Of a stretch of 64,000 bases of DNA, positions 32,131 to 42,382 are shown in pieces. How positions within the stretch are numbered: the stretch's first letter is position 1; every line of letters starts with the position of its first letter. The stretch spans positions 35,493 through 99,492 of the forward strand of contig BCKE01000059.1 of the NCBI GenBank assembly GCA_001600495.1. The letters are read 5' to 3'. The notes under the pieces are model-generated. The model searched no databases. It saw only the letters and a list, made by a program, of their open reading frames with translations, and was not told the origin of the DNA. The DNA is from Pilasporangium apinafurcum (taxonomy: Eukaryota; Oomycota; Peronosporomycetes; Pythiales; Pythiaceae). The position numbers and the translations under genes are program-made.

Positions 32131-35010
32131 TCATATTTTCCCATCTGCTCCACTTGTGTCATGTGATGGGAAAAGCAGATTCGGAAACTTCTTCGCGATG
32201 ACATAAAACTCATCGAGACTCATCTTGCCATCACCGTTGTCATCAGCTTGTTTCATGATCGTCTCCGCCTTCTTTTTGACTTGCGCCTCAGTCGTCATGT
32301 GGTTGGCCTTGAGGATATTCACAAGTTCTTCCTCGGTAATGAATCCGTTGTGGTCATCATCAAAGATCTCAAAGCAAAACTTGACGCGCTGCGTGCGGTC
32401 TGCTCCTTCCACAAAATTCACGATACCTAACAGAATCTCTCGCAAATCCGCCCCTTCTTCACTCTGGCCATCTTCTGTGTACAATGCGAATAGTCGACGA
32501 TATTCTCCGGTTGCTTCGACATCGAACAGTATGCAAAAATCGTCGAAATCGACACTTTCCTTGTGCATATGCCGAAATTTTTGAAAAATCCGAGTCAACA
32601 AGTCTATGCTCGGATTGATATCATCCACAAATCGCTTCATTAGCCGCTTCTTCTCCTCCTTAACCTCCAACTGTCGTGCTTTCTCCTCTGACGTCGTCTC
32701 TTTCGTGATCAACTGAACGTCTACTGGATTCTCTGCTTCTTCGATGCGAGTAAGCGCGAAATCGGGGCTGCTTGGATCGGGATGGATGACCATGCGACGA
32801 AATTCTTCAAAGCTGACCTGACCGTCTCCGTCAATGTCGCAAAGCTTGACCATCTCATCGATTTCATCGTCTGTAATGAGTTCGCCCATACAGATCAGCA
32901 AATGTCGAAGCTCTGCAGCACCGATAAAGTTGTTTTTGTCCAGATCAAAAAATTTGAACGCTCCAAAGATCTCTTCTTCTGTGAATTCATTTGAGCTACA
33001 CAATACATACAGCGTAGTCAGGTATGTATAAAGTAAAGCATTGGGCAGAATATAGCACATTCCATACTTTTCCACAGTACTCGCTTTCGTCTTGGTAGCT
33101 GTCGAGACAGCGCTCACTTTTCCGCTTATTGGAGCTCCAGTGACACTTGTAGAGGTGATATCTACCTCAGTTCCCGCCGATAGAGATAGTGCAGCTGTTT
33201 CTTTCGTTCGTCGATCTTTCTCGTTGAAACGATCCATTCCAATCTGATGCTGAGGATACGCGATGCCTGGTGGCCCAACAAAACTCATCTCCAGGTGCAG
33301 TTGGCCTGCGGGATCCTTGTTGCCAAATTTGCCTTTCACCCAAAGATTAAGCCAGTCATCTAAGTACCCATAACGGAAGATTGGGAGAAGTGACATGGTA
33401 GCAGCGCCAATAAGGTCGTCGTTGCCGATCGAGTCTTCATCCCAAACTTCAATCAGGATGTTGTACTGATCTACAACTTGAAACGTGAAGATCTCATCTT
33501 CCCATTCAGGTTCGCGACCGCCGTCAGTGTCTGTCTTGGTCTTCGTCACGATCTTCGTTGCCTTACCTTCGAGGGTGAATTTTACATACGGGTCTTGTCG
33601 GCCAATGGCATCTACACTACGTAGTTGCTTAGCCGCAAGACAGTGAATAGTCAGCACACCAGCAGGAAGGAACTCGAGCTTGAGTAGCACCTCCCCTGCA
33701 CTCTGTCCACTGTTTCGCAACGAAATTGCGTGTTCTTGTGGCCCCAGTTTCTCCATGAAATGCAGCACTGAGAACCACGCGTCACCGATAAGATCATCGC
33801 TGCCAATGTCTTCGTCATAGACGCTCAAATGCATCTTATGTACCCATAATTCATCTGTGATCCAGAACAATAACTCTTCTTCACCAAAATACGGGTTTCG
33901 ACCGCCTTTCTGGATCGTTTTCCCACGCTTCGTGAATTGTCCTATGGTTAATTTGCAATACGGATCTTGTTTGCCGATGAGCTCCATACTTTTGAGGTTG
34001 CGTCCTTCGATCAACACAATGGAGAACATCCCCATCAACGCGATGTCCATTTTGATCTCCACATCCAGCTCACCACAGGTCACGTCGCCGCGCGAGGGCA
34101 GTGTGAGTGGCAGTGTTTCCTTGTGTACTTGCCCATCAAAGAACCTTAACGCTGAGAACGAGACTTCGCCCAGTAATTCGTCCGACAGCAGGTTTTCATC
34201 ATACACTTCCAGTTTGATCGGTACGTCACCGTCAGTCACAAGTGCGGCGGGGTCTGTGAGATCGAACGAGATGACTTCTTCATGGAAGAGCACGGTAGAG
34301 GTGCATTTCTTGAGCGTCTTGCTTTTCGCCTCTTTGGCAGCCAATGGGTGCGTACCGATCTTGATTTTTACATACGGATCAGCACTAAATTTCTTCTCGC
34401 TACCGCCTTTCTTGGTGAGATGATGCGCTTCCAACAGCTTGAAATTAAGTCGTCCGCGGCGAAGCAGCGACTCAATGTGACTACGCTGGTCCTCTGGTGA
34501 TATTTGCTGCTCTTCTGGAGCTGGAGTATCTGGTGTTTTCACAGGCGGCGGTTCTTTCGGTGGTTGGGGTGGAGGACCGCGTGGAGGTCCAGGTGGAGCA
34601 CCAGGTGGTGGACCAGGGATTCCTCCTTTTGGTGGGCCAGGTGGAGCTCCGGGAGGAGGGCCCGGCGGAACGTTAGATGGAGGACCTCCAGGCGGCGGAC
34701 CAGGTACATTTCCAGTAGGCAAACGTGGTGGTGCACCGGGCGGAGGTCCTGGTGGTGTACCAGCTGTCGTGGACCCTTTTAGAGGAGCACGAGAAGGTGG
34801 ACCCAGTGGAGGTCCAGGTGGTGGACTACGAGGAGGACCAGGCACGGTTGATGCTTGGGGAGATGGAGCGCTTGGTCGTGGTGGAGGAGGACCACTTGGC
34901 CGTGGTGGAGGAGGACCACTTGGCCGTGGTGGAGGAGGACCACTTGGCCGCGGTGGAGGTGGACCACTGGGTCGTGGAGGTGGAGCGCTTGGACGAGGCG
35001 GCGATGACAT
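32131..35010 (-). CDS. proline-rich, triple-C2, multi-EF-hand calcium sensor
   Basis: Exons 35010-33068 and 32995-32131 give 935 aa. A 72-bp intron (33067-32996, GTATGG...TGTGTAG) has no stop in frame and would otherwise add a hydrophobic stretch between VEK and SNEF. Start: first ATG, MSSPPRPSAPPP. Residues 1-170 are Pro/Gly/Ala-rich with GPPPPRPS repeats. Three C2 domains follow: LNFKLLEAHHLTKK...SADPYVKIKIG, FSIVLIEGRNLKSM...KQDPYCKLTIG, and LTIHCLAAKQLRSV...RQDPYVKFTLEG. Then come EF-hand loops DLDKNNFIGAAE, DIDGDGQVSFEE, DDDHNGFITEEE and DNGDGKMSLDEF. C2 domains bind membranes, often with calcium, and the EF-hands bind calcium. A role in membrane trafficking or signalling is inferred. 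The combination with a Pro-rich head is unusual. Confidence 0.8.
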   Translation of the reverse strand: MSSPPRPSAPPPRPSGPPPPRPSGPPPPRPSGPPPPRPSGPPPPRPSAPSPQASTVPGPPRSPPPGPPLGPPSRAPLKGSTTAGTPPGPPPGAPPRLPTGNVPGPPPGGPPSNVPPGPPPGAPPGPPKGGIPGPPPGAPPGPPRGPPPQPPKEPPPVKTPDTPAPEEQQISPEDQRSHIESLLRRGRLNFKLLEAHHLTKKGGSEKKFSADPYVKIKIGTHPLAAKEAKSKTLKKCTSTVLFHEEVISFDLTDPAALVTDGDVPIKLEVYDENLLSDELLGEVSFSALRFFDGQVHKETLPLTLPSRGDVTCGELDVEIKMDIALMGMFSIVLIEGRNLKSMELIGKQDPYCKLTIGQFTKRGKTIQKGGRNPYFGEEELLFWITDELWVHKMHLSVYDEDIGSDDLIGDAWFSVLHFMEKLGPQEHAISLRNSGQSAGEVLLKLEFLPAGVLTIHCLAAKQLRSVDAIGRQDPYVKFTLEGKATKIVTKTKTDTDGGREPEWEDEIFTFQVVDQYNILIEVWDEDSIGNDDLIGAATMSLLPIFRYGYLDDWLNLWVKGKFGNKDPAGQLHLEMSFVGPPGIAYPQHQIGMDRFNEKDRRTKETAALSLSAGTEVDITSTSVTGAPISGKVSAVSTATKTKASTVEKYGMCYILPNALLYTYLTTLYVLCSSNEFTEEEIFGAFKFFDLDKNNFIGAAELRHLLICMGELITDDEIDEMVKLCDIDGDGQVSFEEFRRMVIHPDPSSPDFALTRIEEAENPVDVQLITKETTSEEKARQLEVKEEKKRLMKRFVDDINPSIDLLTRIFQKFRHMHKESVDFDDFCILFDVEATGEYRRLFALYTEDGQSEEGADLREILLGIVNFVEGADRTQRVKFCFEIFDDDHNGFITEEELVNILKANHMTTEAQVKKKAETIMKQADDNGDGKMSLDEFYVIAKKFPNLLFPSHDTSGADGKI
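34869..34992. repeat. 24-bp tandem repeat coding GPPPPRPS
   Basis: Five nearly identical 24-bp units (plus-strand unit GGTGGAGGAGGACCACTTGG plus CCGT) lie in the 5' end of the C2/EF-hand gene, and partial units flank them. They encode the repeated GPPPPRPS peptide, a likely SH3/profilin-type ligand. Near-identity of the units suggests recent expansion or slippage, so repeat number may vary between strains. Confidence 0.85.
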
Positions 35011-35161
35011 TGGTAGCGCTGAGTAATTTGTACTGCTACTCAATTTTTTTTTGTTTTTGCAGATGCATTCCCATAATCAAGCTTTTCATTACCGATGAGC
35101 GGCTCTTCAAGTTTAATTCGACACGCTCAAGTGGTAGTAATGAAGAGACGATACTTGGTAT
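35011..35161. other. spacer upstream of the C2/EF-hand gene
   Basis: It has a T-rich tract (35043-35060) in the presumed promoter or 5' UTR of the minus-strand gene. It ends at the left-end motif of the Fanzor relic. Confidence 0.35.
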
Positions 35162-35690
35162 CTTTAGCCTTTATTCCCCATTTCTCCCACCGGTGGGATA
35201 TACTTTGACGTGGTTTTTCTTGCTATCGATAGAAACTTGTTTTCAATTCTCCGCAATGAGCTCTTTTCTCCATTATCCTTCTTTTCAAGAAAGGATGCAA
35301 GTCGATGACACCGCATACCCGAAGAGATGGACATTGGTTCCGGTCTCAAGGAAAGCAAGTCAGGACTGTCCAGATTGATAGAAATAGCACGTAAAAAGCA
35401 GATCTCGAGGAGTGTGGTTACCATCCAAGATCGATTTGAATACCGATTCTTCGCACAAATGTGTAAAGTGTATAGCATCCAAATCGTGGTTCACACTGAT
35501 CAAACGATGCAAGATAAACCAAGTCCAAACAGTATCTTGAAAGTGAGGTTGTATCCAACGAAGGAACAGAAGCAACTTGTCAAAAAGATGCTTGGTATCA
35601 GAAAGTCTTGGAGTGTCCTCACTGACAGAGATGTCAACGCTGCTAGAACACATCTTTTTCAAGAATGAACGCTTCCAGCAGCGTCCCGTG
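35162..35690 (+). mobile_element. TnpB/Fanzor-like element relic (copy A1, internally deleted)
   Basis: The left end CTTTAGCCTTTATTCCCCA (35162-35180) is followed by CCCACCGGTGGG, a short palindrome, and TTTGACGTGG, as in copies C and E. At 35548-35610 the sequence encodes ILKVRLYPTKEQKQLVKKML, the typical N-terminus of TnpB/Fanzor (K-x-R-L-Y-P-T-xx-Q). It is joined directly to TDRDVNAART, the C-terminal RuvC-III motif, and then, one base out of frame, to HIFFKNERFQQRP. The whole middle of the nuclease is therefore deleted. It abuts copy A2 with no gap. Confidence 0.65.
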
Positions 35691-36690
35691 AAAGAGAAAG
35701 ACAAAGACATGACGGTACCTCCCGATAATTACGTTCCTGGTACTGTCGTTGGGATCGACTCTGGTACGCGGTCGCTCTGCACTACCATTCGTGTGCGAGA
35801 AGTTGATGTGGAAGAGAAGAAAGCGAAATGTAATGGAAGGGAACCCAAGCAAAGGAGTCGCAGCAGAAACGGCGAAAGAAGCGGAAGAAGATGCCCAAGT
35901 GAACCAGCAACCAGCAGTACGATGTCCAACAGATATCTACACGAGAGTGCAGGCATCTCGTCGAAATGAACAAGTGTACGTTCTGGCACGAGAACTTGAA
36001 GAAGAGAGAACATGAGTACGAAAGGATTATCCGAGAGATGCCTTCGTTCAAGACAGCGTCGTATGAGCAGTATATGACAAACGTCAAGTACGTGTGGAGA
36101 CATCTCGACTTTTTGGTGAGCTTTTATGGAAGGCATCCATTTCGTAAATGGCGTTTCCTTCAGTCCAGATTTAGTCGAAAGACATTGGCACATCTGGCAA
36201 AGCGGTTGGTAGCTACGGTAAGTCCTCAGATTTGCATTGGTCTTGGTAACTGGAGTCAACAGGACTTCATCAAAGGTCACGCGCATGGATCTGTGAAGTG
36301 GTTCACATATGAGCTGACAAAGCGCGCGCGACCGTGCTGTAGATCGACGAGTACTGCATGAGTCAGCGATGCTCCGAGTGCTACCAGCAGTTTGAGGAGA
36401 CGCCACTTCCGACGAAAAAGGCTGATGGAAGCGCAAGCGTCAAGTTTTCCCACCAGGTTCTCTGCTGTAACAACAGTGAGTGCAGAATCACGTGGGAACG
36501 AGATGTGAATGCGTCGAAGAACATTCTTACACTTGCTATGTGTCTCCTACATGGACTTCCAAGACCGCCAGAGTTACGACGGGGAGAAAAGAATGTAGGA
36601 AAAGTATCCGTGGACAGCGGGAGAGTCAACCGACTTTTCAAACGTGTCCACACGGTTAGGCCATATTCTGGTAATCGCCAGTAGCAACTT
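35691..36690 (+). pseudogene. Fanzor (eukaryotic TnpB-like) RuvC nuclease pseudogene (copy A2)
   Basis: This is the most complete nuclease copy. RuvC-I reads PGTVVGIDSGTRSLCTT near 35735-35785. After a shift of frame, basic helices follow (HENLKKREHEYERIIREM, VSFYGRHPFRKWRFLQSRFS). Next come GLGNWSQQDFIKGHAHGSVK and FTYELTKRARP, which resemble the Fanzor segment before RuvC-II. After another one-base shift comes IDEYCMSQRCSECYQQFEE (RuvC-II acidic residue and first zinc knuckle, ~36340-36400). CCNNSECRITWERDVNASKN (second knuckle and RuvC-III, ~36465-36520) precedes a stop at 36682-36684. At least two frameshifts and the lack of an N-terminus make it inactive as it stands. Fanzor proteins are RNA-guided DNA nucleases related to TnpB. 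The guide RNA would overlap the 3' end, which I cannot test. Confidence 0.72.
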
Positions 36691-36852
36691 TTGATCACAT
36701 ATTACCGCCTAGGGATACTGCACATATATGCGATAGCTGTATGAGGCTATAAATACAGCCACTTGGAGGACTTATGAACACGAGAACTTCTGCAACCACG
36801 AGTAAGCGAGTTGAAGTGCGCAAAGTAGCGAGCGTAATTTCAGAAGCGAACA

Positions 36853-39093
36853 ATGACAGGCAGTGTTGTCTCTCCTGTGACGTTCCCCTCTAGCGATGTA
36901 GCAGGAACTGAGGTTAATTTGCGCCCCCCACTGCGCGCCACGCCATCCTATTCTGTTGACACATTCGCAGAGTTCTTACCATTTGCTATCAGCCGCACAC
37001 CCACGACATCGAAGCTCCCAATTCAGCATCAGCAACCGCTACCATTTGAGATGTTCTCCTCCCAAGAACGGGACGAAGAGCTCTTTCGCGATCTCTTTGC
37101 TGCAGACAACGAGTGGGACAGGGAAGAATCTTCCTGCACTAAGAACAAAACCCAGTACATCCAAACACAAAAGACTAAGCATCCGATTTGGTGCACAGGC
37201 GCATCCTTAGCTGTTCCATTCCTTCCGACTAAACCACACAGTGTTAACCATACGTTGTCATCCGATCTGCCTTTGGCAGTACCAGTGCCCCAAGAGAATG
37301 AGCAGCCAAAATTGTCTGTTTCTGTGCCTCGCCTGAATCTTGCTGATCTCATGACAGCCCGTCCAAATACTGAGAATTCCTGGAGTCGAAACCCTGGTCA
37401 ACTACTTGGAGTACACGAGGAAGAAGATGATGAAGACACTAACGGCCCAGAATCGAATCCAAACCCATTTCTGCGTCGTCACGACAAGAAAATAGAAACA
37501 CATATCACCAGGAGCAACAGCAACAACAACGCTATTGCGGATGTGCAGCAAGGATCCCTGCGCTTACTGGAAAAGCTGAACCTCAAGACGCTCTTACACA
37601 CACCACGCCCTGACGTTTTAGATTTTTACCCCGCTGGTCCTACTTCCACAACGGGTTGCACCACAAATCTACATGAAGGAGATTCTAGAATCGAAGACGA
37701 CACTATTCACTCGGATGTCACACATACGCGCAGCATTAATATCAATCGAACGGTCAAATCGAGCAGGAAAGATATTGTTAAAACGAATACACGCCTTGCT
37801 CACATGGAATCTACGTATGGGACCACAAAGAACCAACCTCGAAAGACTCGAAAAGAGACAATTGAGCGCTTAGCCAATCCAATACTGGGGTACTCGTCAA
37901 CCTTGCAAGCACTTTCACCAGAATCACGCCGCAAACGAGAGAGCACAGTTGACTTCGGTAATTTATCAAGTAAAGCGCAGCTAAAGACGGTAGAAGCGAC
38001 TGTACTTGACCATGTGGCAAGCGCTGCAAACCTCTATCATGCAGTGTTGGAAGCATCCTCTACGAGAGCTGTCACCAAGCAGTTCCATAGCCAATATTCA
38101 CCACGACTAAGCAACAATCAACTTGAGGATCAACATGATACAGCTGTGAAGCCAAAAGTAGGCAGCAGAGTCAAGACAGAATCGTCCTCCTCGATGTACG
38201 CCCGAAAGGCTGCGTTGAAGAAGAAAATCATTAACATGCAAGCAGAGCGACGTAAGAGTCGTTCTGAATCCGAGCAACCTGAACAAGTAACAGTGAACGA
38301 CAGATGTCTCACGTCGACATTCCTAACCCAGCATGAAGATGAAGAGGCTAAACTGGAGTCGCGTACAGGGTCATTTTCCAAACAGCAGATAGATCCTCAC
38401 CGGCCAATTCTGGAACAGACGACCAAATCGAGCACTTACCCGAGACGGGTTTATCCCACAGGTCGAATGGAACGCATCGGTGTGTCCAATCAATCTGAAC
38501 ACAATGTAAAATTACGGACTGATAATGATGATAATTACCGAGTGCCACTTGTCAAGAAGAGCGGACGGAAAGTGGAGAAATCTTCTCGCCTTCACCGAGA
38601 AACGCCGTCCAGCAGCAAAAAAAACACAGTCATGGCGCTTCCAAGGCGGCCCTCAGTTAAACGTCAAGGCGATGTGCCTGAGAGAACAGCGAATACATCT
38701 AGACGACCAACCTTGGGAAGAGCTATTTGTTCCACAAATGCAAAAAACGACGTCAAACCTGCTTCTGATTCGAAGACCACTACGAAATTAAAGATTGAAC
38801 GCACCGGAATGGTATCTGCAATGATGCTAATGGATACGGCAGCCGCAAACAAAGTTCGTCTTCCGGCAAGATACCGTGATAGAGCTGATCCAACGACGAA
38901 TGCACCTATAAAGCAATCCTCCACTGATACCACATTCTCCAGTCGCGCCAAGAGAGTAAGTCAGATGGCAAAACCAACAACACGAAGCAGCCATAACAGT
39001 AAACCCTCTAGAAATGGCCCGCTTTCGCCAATCCGTCTTAGGCGAGAGAAGCCGCACACGCCACTTAAAGCGTCTGGTTCCAGGCTCTCATGA
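36853..39093 (+). CDS. large disordered protein of unknown function
   Basis: 746 aa, one exon, ATG 36853. The protein is rich in Ser, Thr, Arg, Lys and Asn, and predicted to be mostly disordered. Visible segments are an N-terminal block with FAEFLPFAISRTP and ERDEELFRDLFAADNEWD, a basic helix KAALKKKIINMQAERRKSRSE (~450), and a basic C-terminus (SPIRLRREKPHTPLKASG). I see no enzymatic domain, signal peptide or membrane segment. It might bind microtubules or nucleic acid given its basic charge, but that is a guess. It follows the Fanzor relic by 160 bp on the same strand. Confidence 0.6.
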   Translation: MTGSVVSPVTFPSSDVAGTEVNLRPPLRATPSYSVDTFAEFLPFAISRTPTTSKLPIQHQQPLPFEMFSSQERDEELFRDLFAADNEWDREESSCTKNKTQYIQTQKTKHPIWCTGASLAVPFLPTKPHSVNHTLSSDLPLAVPVPQENEQPKLSVSVPRLNLADLMTARPNTENSWSRNPGQLLGVHEEEDDEDTNGPESNPNPFLRRHDKKIETHITRSNSNNNAIADVQQGSLRLLEKLNLKTLLHTPRPDVLDFYPAGPTSTTGCTTNLHEGDSRIEDDTIHSDVTHTRSININRTVKSSRKDIVKTNTRLAHMESTYGTTKNQPRKTRKETIERLANPILGYSSTLQALSPESRRKRESTVDFGNLSSKAQLKTVEATVLDHVASAANLYHAVLEASSTRAVTKQFHSQYSPRLSNNQLEDQHDTAVKPKVGSRVKTESSSSMYARKAALKKKIINMQAERRKSRSESEQPEQVTVNDRCLTSTFLTQHEDEEAKLESRTGSFSKQQIDPHRPILEQTTKSSTYPRRVYPTGRMERIGVSNQSEHNVKLRTDNDDNYRVPLVKKSGRKVEKSSRLHRETPSSSKKNTVMALPRRPSVKRQGDVPERTANTSRRPTLGRAICSTNAKNDVKPASDSKTTTKLKIERTGMVSAMMLMDTAAANKVRLPARYRDRADPTTNAPIKQSSTDTTFSSRAKRVSQMAKPTTRSSHNSKPSRNGPLSPIRLRREKPHTPLKASGSRLS

Positions 39094-39469
39094 TTAAATG
39101 AAGTGATATAAAGATTGAAACGCATATCTGTTAATTCATGCCGTCAAGTCCAATGAGTGGGAACAGATTGGGAGTCATCTGATGAACATACCGAAATCCG
39201 TTAGACCTTGTCATTTGGCACAGATTACCTTCGCTTTTTATAGACTTGGTCGTTTTTCTTAGCATCAAAGATCTGTGCACCCCATTTTTTTCATTCTTAT
39301 ACCGTGTGTGCTGGGTTTGACCTCTCCATTGAGTTCATCTCTCGCTGCCACAGCAAGCAGTTTCGTTCTTCCGTTGCCCACATTGAGCAGCTTAGAAGAT
39401 TGTTTGGTGAAAGTAATTCGCATTGCGAAGCAGAACACATCCCAAGCGCTATTCATTCTTCTCACGCAA
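39094..39469. other. intergenic before the PX-START gene
   Basis: An open frame continues upstream of the chosen PX-START start but begins only with GTG, so I treat it as 5' UTR/promoter. No other gene is seen. Confidence 0.4.
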
Positions 39470-42150
39470 ATGGATCCAGGACTTGTCACCAGTGAGCGTA
39501 GAACACCTCACTCATCTACTTCTACGCCGCATGGCTCAATGATGAACAAAATAGAGCAGTCAGATATCCCGACTGTTAAGTGTCGATCGTGTCGCGTACA
39601 AATCCCCCTCGATTCTATCGATTCGCATGAATGTCGAATGTCAGTCTCGATGACGAACAATGGATCTTCTTCTCATAGTAGAGATACAGCTGTAAACGCT
39701 GCCGTCGCGCGAGCAGAATCTTTTTTGGACTCCTTCCTTGATAAACCTAGCAACAATGTGACCGACTCACCAAAACCACCAGTGAGACCACAACTCGTGA
39801 AAGCTTTCAGTACATTATCTTCTTCACTGCCATCCAATATCCGGCCAGCTGAACCACTGATCATACAACCAGGAGTGTACCATTCAGATTATCAGCACAC
39901 ATCTCAATCTGAAAGTTCATCTCGCCAAGAATCTACCAACCACTCGCCACTGGGGTCCGAAACATCCAACTGGGGAGTTGATAGCACATACCGCGCCCAC
40001 CCAATCTCTCAGCCAGGCATCGATATCCACACTTATCAACCACACCCTCGCTTGGTGCGGGCGGTATCATTGCCATCAGAGCCAGTTTATTATACATCAC
40101 CAATGCCTGTTCCTACTTCCTCGGTTCCAGCGATGCAATCACTGAAGTCGACCACCTCGGTTGTACAGAGTAAACCGATTCAATGCCGTGTCCGTGGAGT
40201 TCGCGTCAATAAAAACCGTGTCGCAGTCTACTCCATTATCTCGAGTATTGCGAATACGCTCAACACCCGTTCTTCAGCGAGTAATGAAACAACGAACATG
40301 GATTCTAGACATTCTACGCATGAAATTATCATTGAACGACGATATCGAGAGTTTTATGCGTTTGCTCTCAATGTGTACGCAATGTTTCCGTCGAAGGAAC
40401 TCTGGCAGCGGCTACCACCGAAAACATTTTGCTTCACAAAAGACACCCTCAATGATGGATTTTTATTGCGTCGAAAGAACGGACTTGATGATTTTGTTCG
40501 CTGTGCAATCGACATGATGGACCTCGGTTCGGCAGCGGAAGGAAATATTGGTCAGTGGTATCTTGTCCGCAAGTTCCTCAACCTTCCACCGATGTTAACA
40601 GCGACGCCGACGAAAGATCGTAGTCTCGTTGCTGCCATGCATGAGCTAAGCAAACATGCTCGACAAACATCAAATTGGACACCATGCAGAAAACCTGAAG
40701 AGCATGATGCCATCTACGAGAAGACTTGTGATGGATTTCAAATGATAAAGCGTGTTCGAATGTGCCACTTTCCAGCTCGAGCAGTGTTTGACATGATTAT
40801 AAAGCGCACTTCCGAGAATTCCCATGCTTCTATTCATCAAGTGGGGGGTTCTACCGACGCTGAAGCAACAACTACTGGCCAGTCTAATGTGACACCACAG
40901 CGACGGAAAGATGGATTATGGGATCCATATGTCGAAAGTGAAGAAATGATTAAGCGCGTGGATGGACATACCTGGACAGAGCGAATCATCTTCAGGGTAA
41001 GACGCTTGATCATAATATGATCTTTGCGGCCATTATTGTTGCTATATTTGGAAACTCACATGCTCTTTTGCAAACTGTAGGGTCCATGGACTAGCCGCCG
41101 TCTGCAAATGATTAACTTGAAGAGCTGGAAGTGAGTAGATAATTTTCTCGTTTGATGAAGAGCTGTATGCTAATCGAATTCTGCATTATTTTGTAGGGTG
41201 GACGAGAGCGGAAACATCCTGATTGTGATAATACCAGCTGATGAAGCAGACTGGCAGGACTCACAAATCTGCGGGTCCGAGCAATATCATCGTGTTGATT
41301 GTATTCTAGGCGGGTGGGTGATTACACCAACTCCGCATGAAGACACTTGCACTGTGACGTGGTTGATGGAAGCGAACTTCGGCGAGTGCGACGCGCAATC
41401 AGAGTTTACCGGTGGTCATGGGTTCACATCTTATTTGGCTCGTAACTGTCTTCTTACAAGAGCAGATGAGATCACTTACTTGCTAGCAGCACTCGAATCG
41501 TCGTATAATCCGGTGTATTATCGTAATCTTGGACCTCTCCTGTCAGAGAGTAATGTTCAGAATCTTAAACTAGAACGAGCGGATTCAACGGTGCTGTGCA
41601 CATACGAAGATCCCAAGGTGTACATTATTGCGCGAGAATTGGAACCATGCTTGTGCCTTCTCCTGCATAAAAGTACGAGTACGAACGTTCTTGTCTTCAA
41701 GACTCACCATCGTGTAAGTATGTATTATTACTTGCGTTCGCAACGTATATCGACTAAATTCATATTTCTCTGTCATTACAGTCGAAGATGGATTTGGACA
41801 CCCATCTTCCATTGAAAGCCGAGTGGATTATGTTTGAAAAGCCAGGCAATCCCCGACAAGATCTTTCGACAATTGAACGGAACACGACATTTAGCTTTTC
41901 GATGCGCCACATCGGACCGAATGTTTATCATTTCAAGCTGGACTTAATCCGACGCGACTGTGTTCTGCGATATGATCCCGCGCACGGGTATGCAATCTTT
42001 ACAACCATCAACGGCAAGCCCAACTCGATTTTGAAGCGTGTCTACCTAAATTATTCCAAAGTCTCTCGCTTGGGCTTTTCGAAAATTGAAGACATTACAC
42101 TTGTCAGCGACAATGATCTAGAAGTACTCCCAGTTGGACTCAGCAAGTAA
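39470..42150 (+). CDS. PX-START domain lipid-binding protein
   Basis: Four exons: 39470-40996, 41081-41130, 41197-41713 and 41782-42150, giving 820 aa. A small CxxC-x-H-x-C motif lies near the N-terminus (VKCRSCRVQIPLDSIDSHEC), then a Ser/Pro-rich linker. A PX-like domain at ~240-370 shows IERRYREFYAFALNVYAMFP, LPPKTFCF and FLLRRKNGLDDFVRCAI. A START domain covers ~405-680 across three introns (MIKRVRMCHFPARAVFDMII, MIKRVDGHTWTERIIFRGPW, DCILGGWVITPTPHEDTCTV). The C-terminal ~120 residues (AEWIMFEKPGNPRQDLSTIE onward) are a conserved-looking unknown domain. PX binds phosphoinositides and START binds a lipid. Proteins of this build are common in oomycetes. It probably works in lipid transfer or sensing at a membrane (inference). 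Confidence 0.82.
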
Positions 42151-42382
42151 ACTGCAAATTGAGCATAAGCGCGTTTAGAGCAAGCAGGAGAAGTCAACTA
42201 CATAGTAGCAATATAGATACATAGCAGATGCATCTTACCTATCATTGAAGACCGATGAACAATACATAGCCACCCTTTCCTCCTCCAAGGAACTAGTAAT
42301 ACATTGAGTCTTTTTCGCTAGCAATCTTGAATGCACAATTTCTAAGTTAACAATCGTTTTTCGTTTTGTTACGTCGTAGAAC

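Noticed and set aside
34725-35378. Long plus-strand open frame (217 codons) opposite the Pro-rich start of the C2/EF-hand gene
   Set aside because: It is the antisense of the GPPPPRPS repeats. Its VEEDHLAVVEEDHLA pattern is a shadow of the repeat and it runs into the Fanzor leader.
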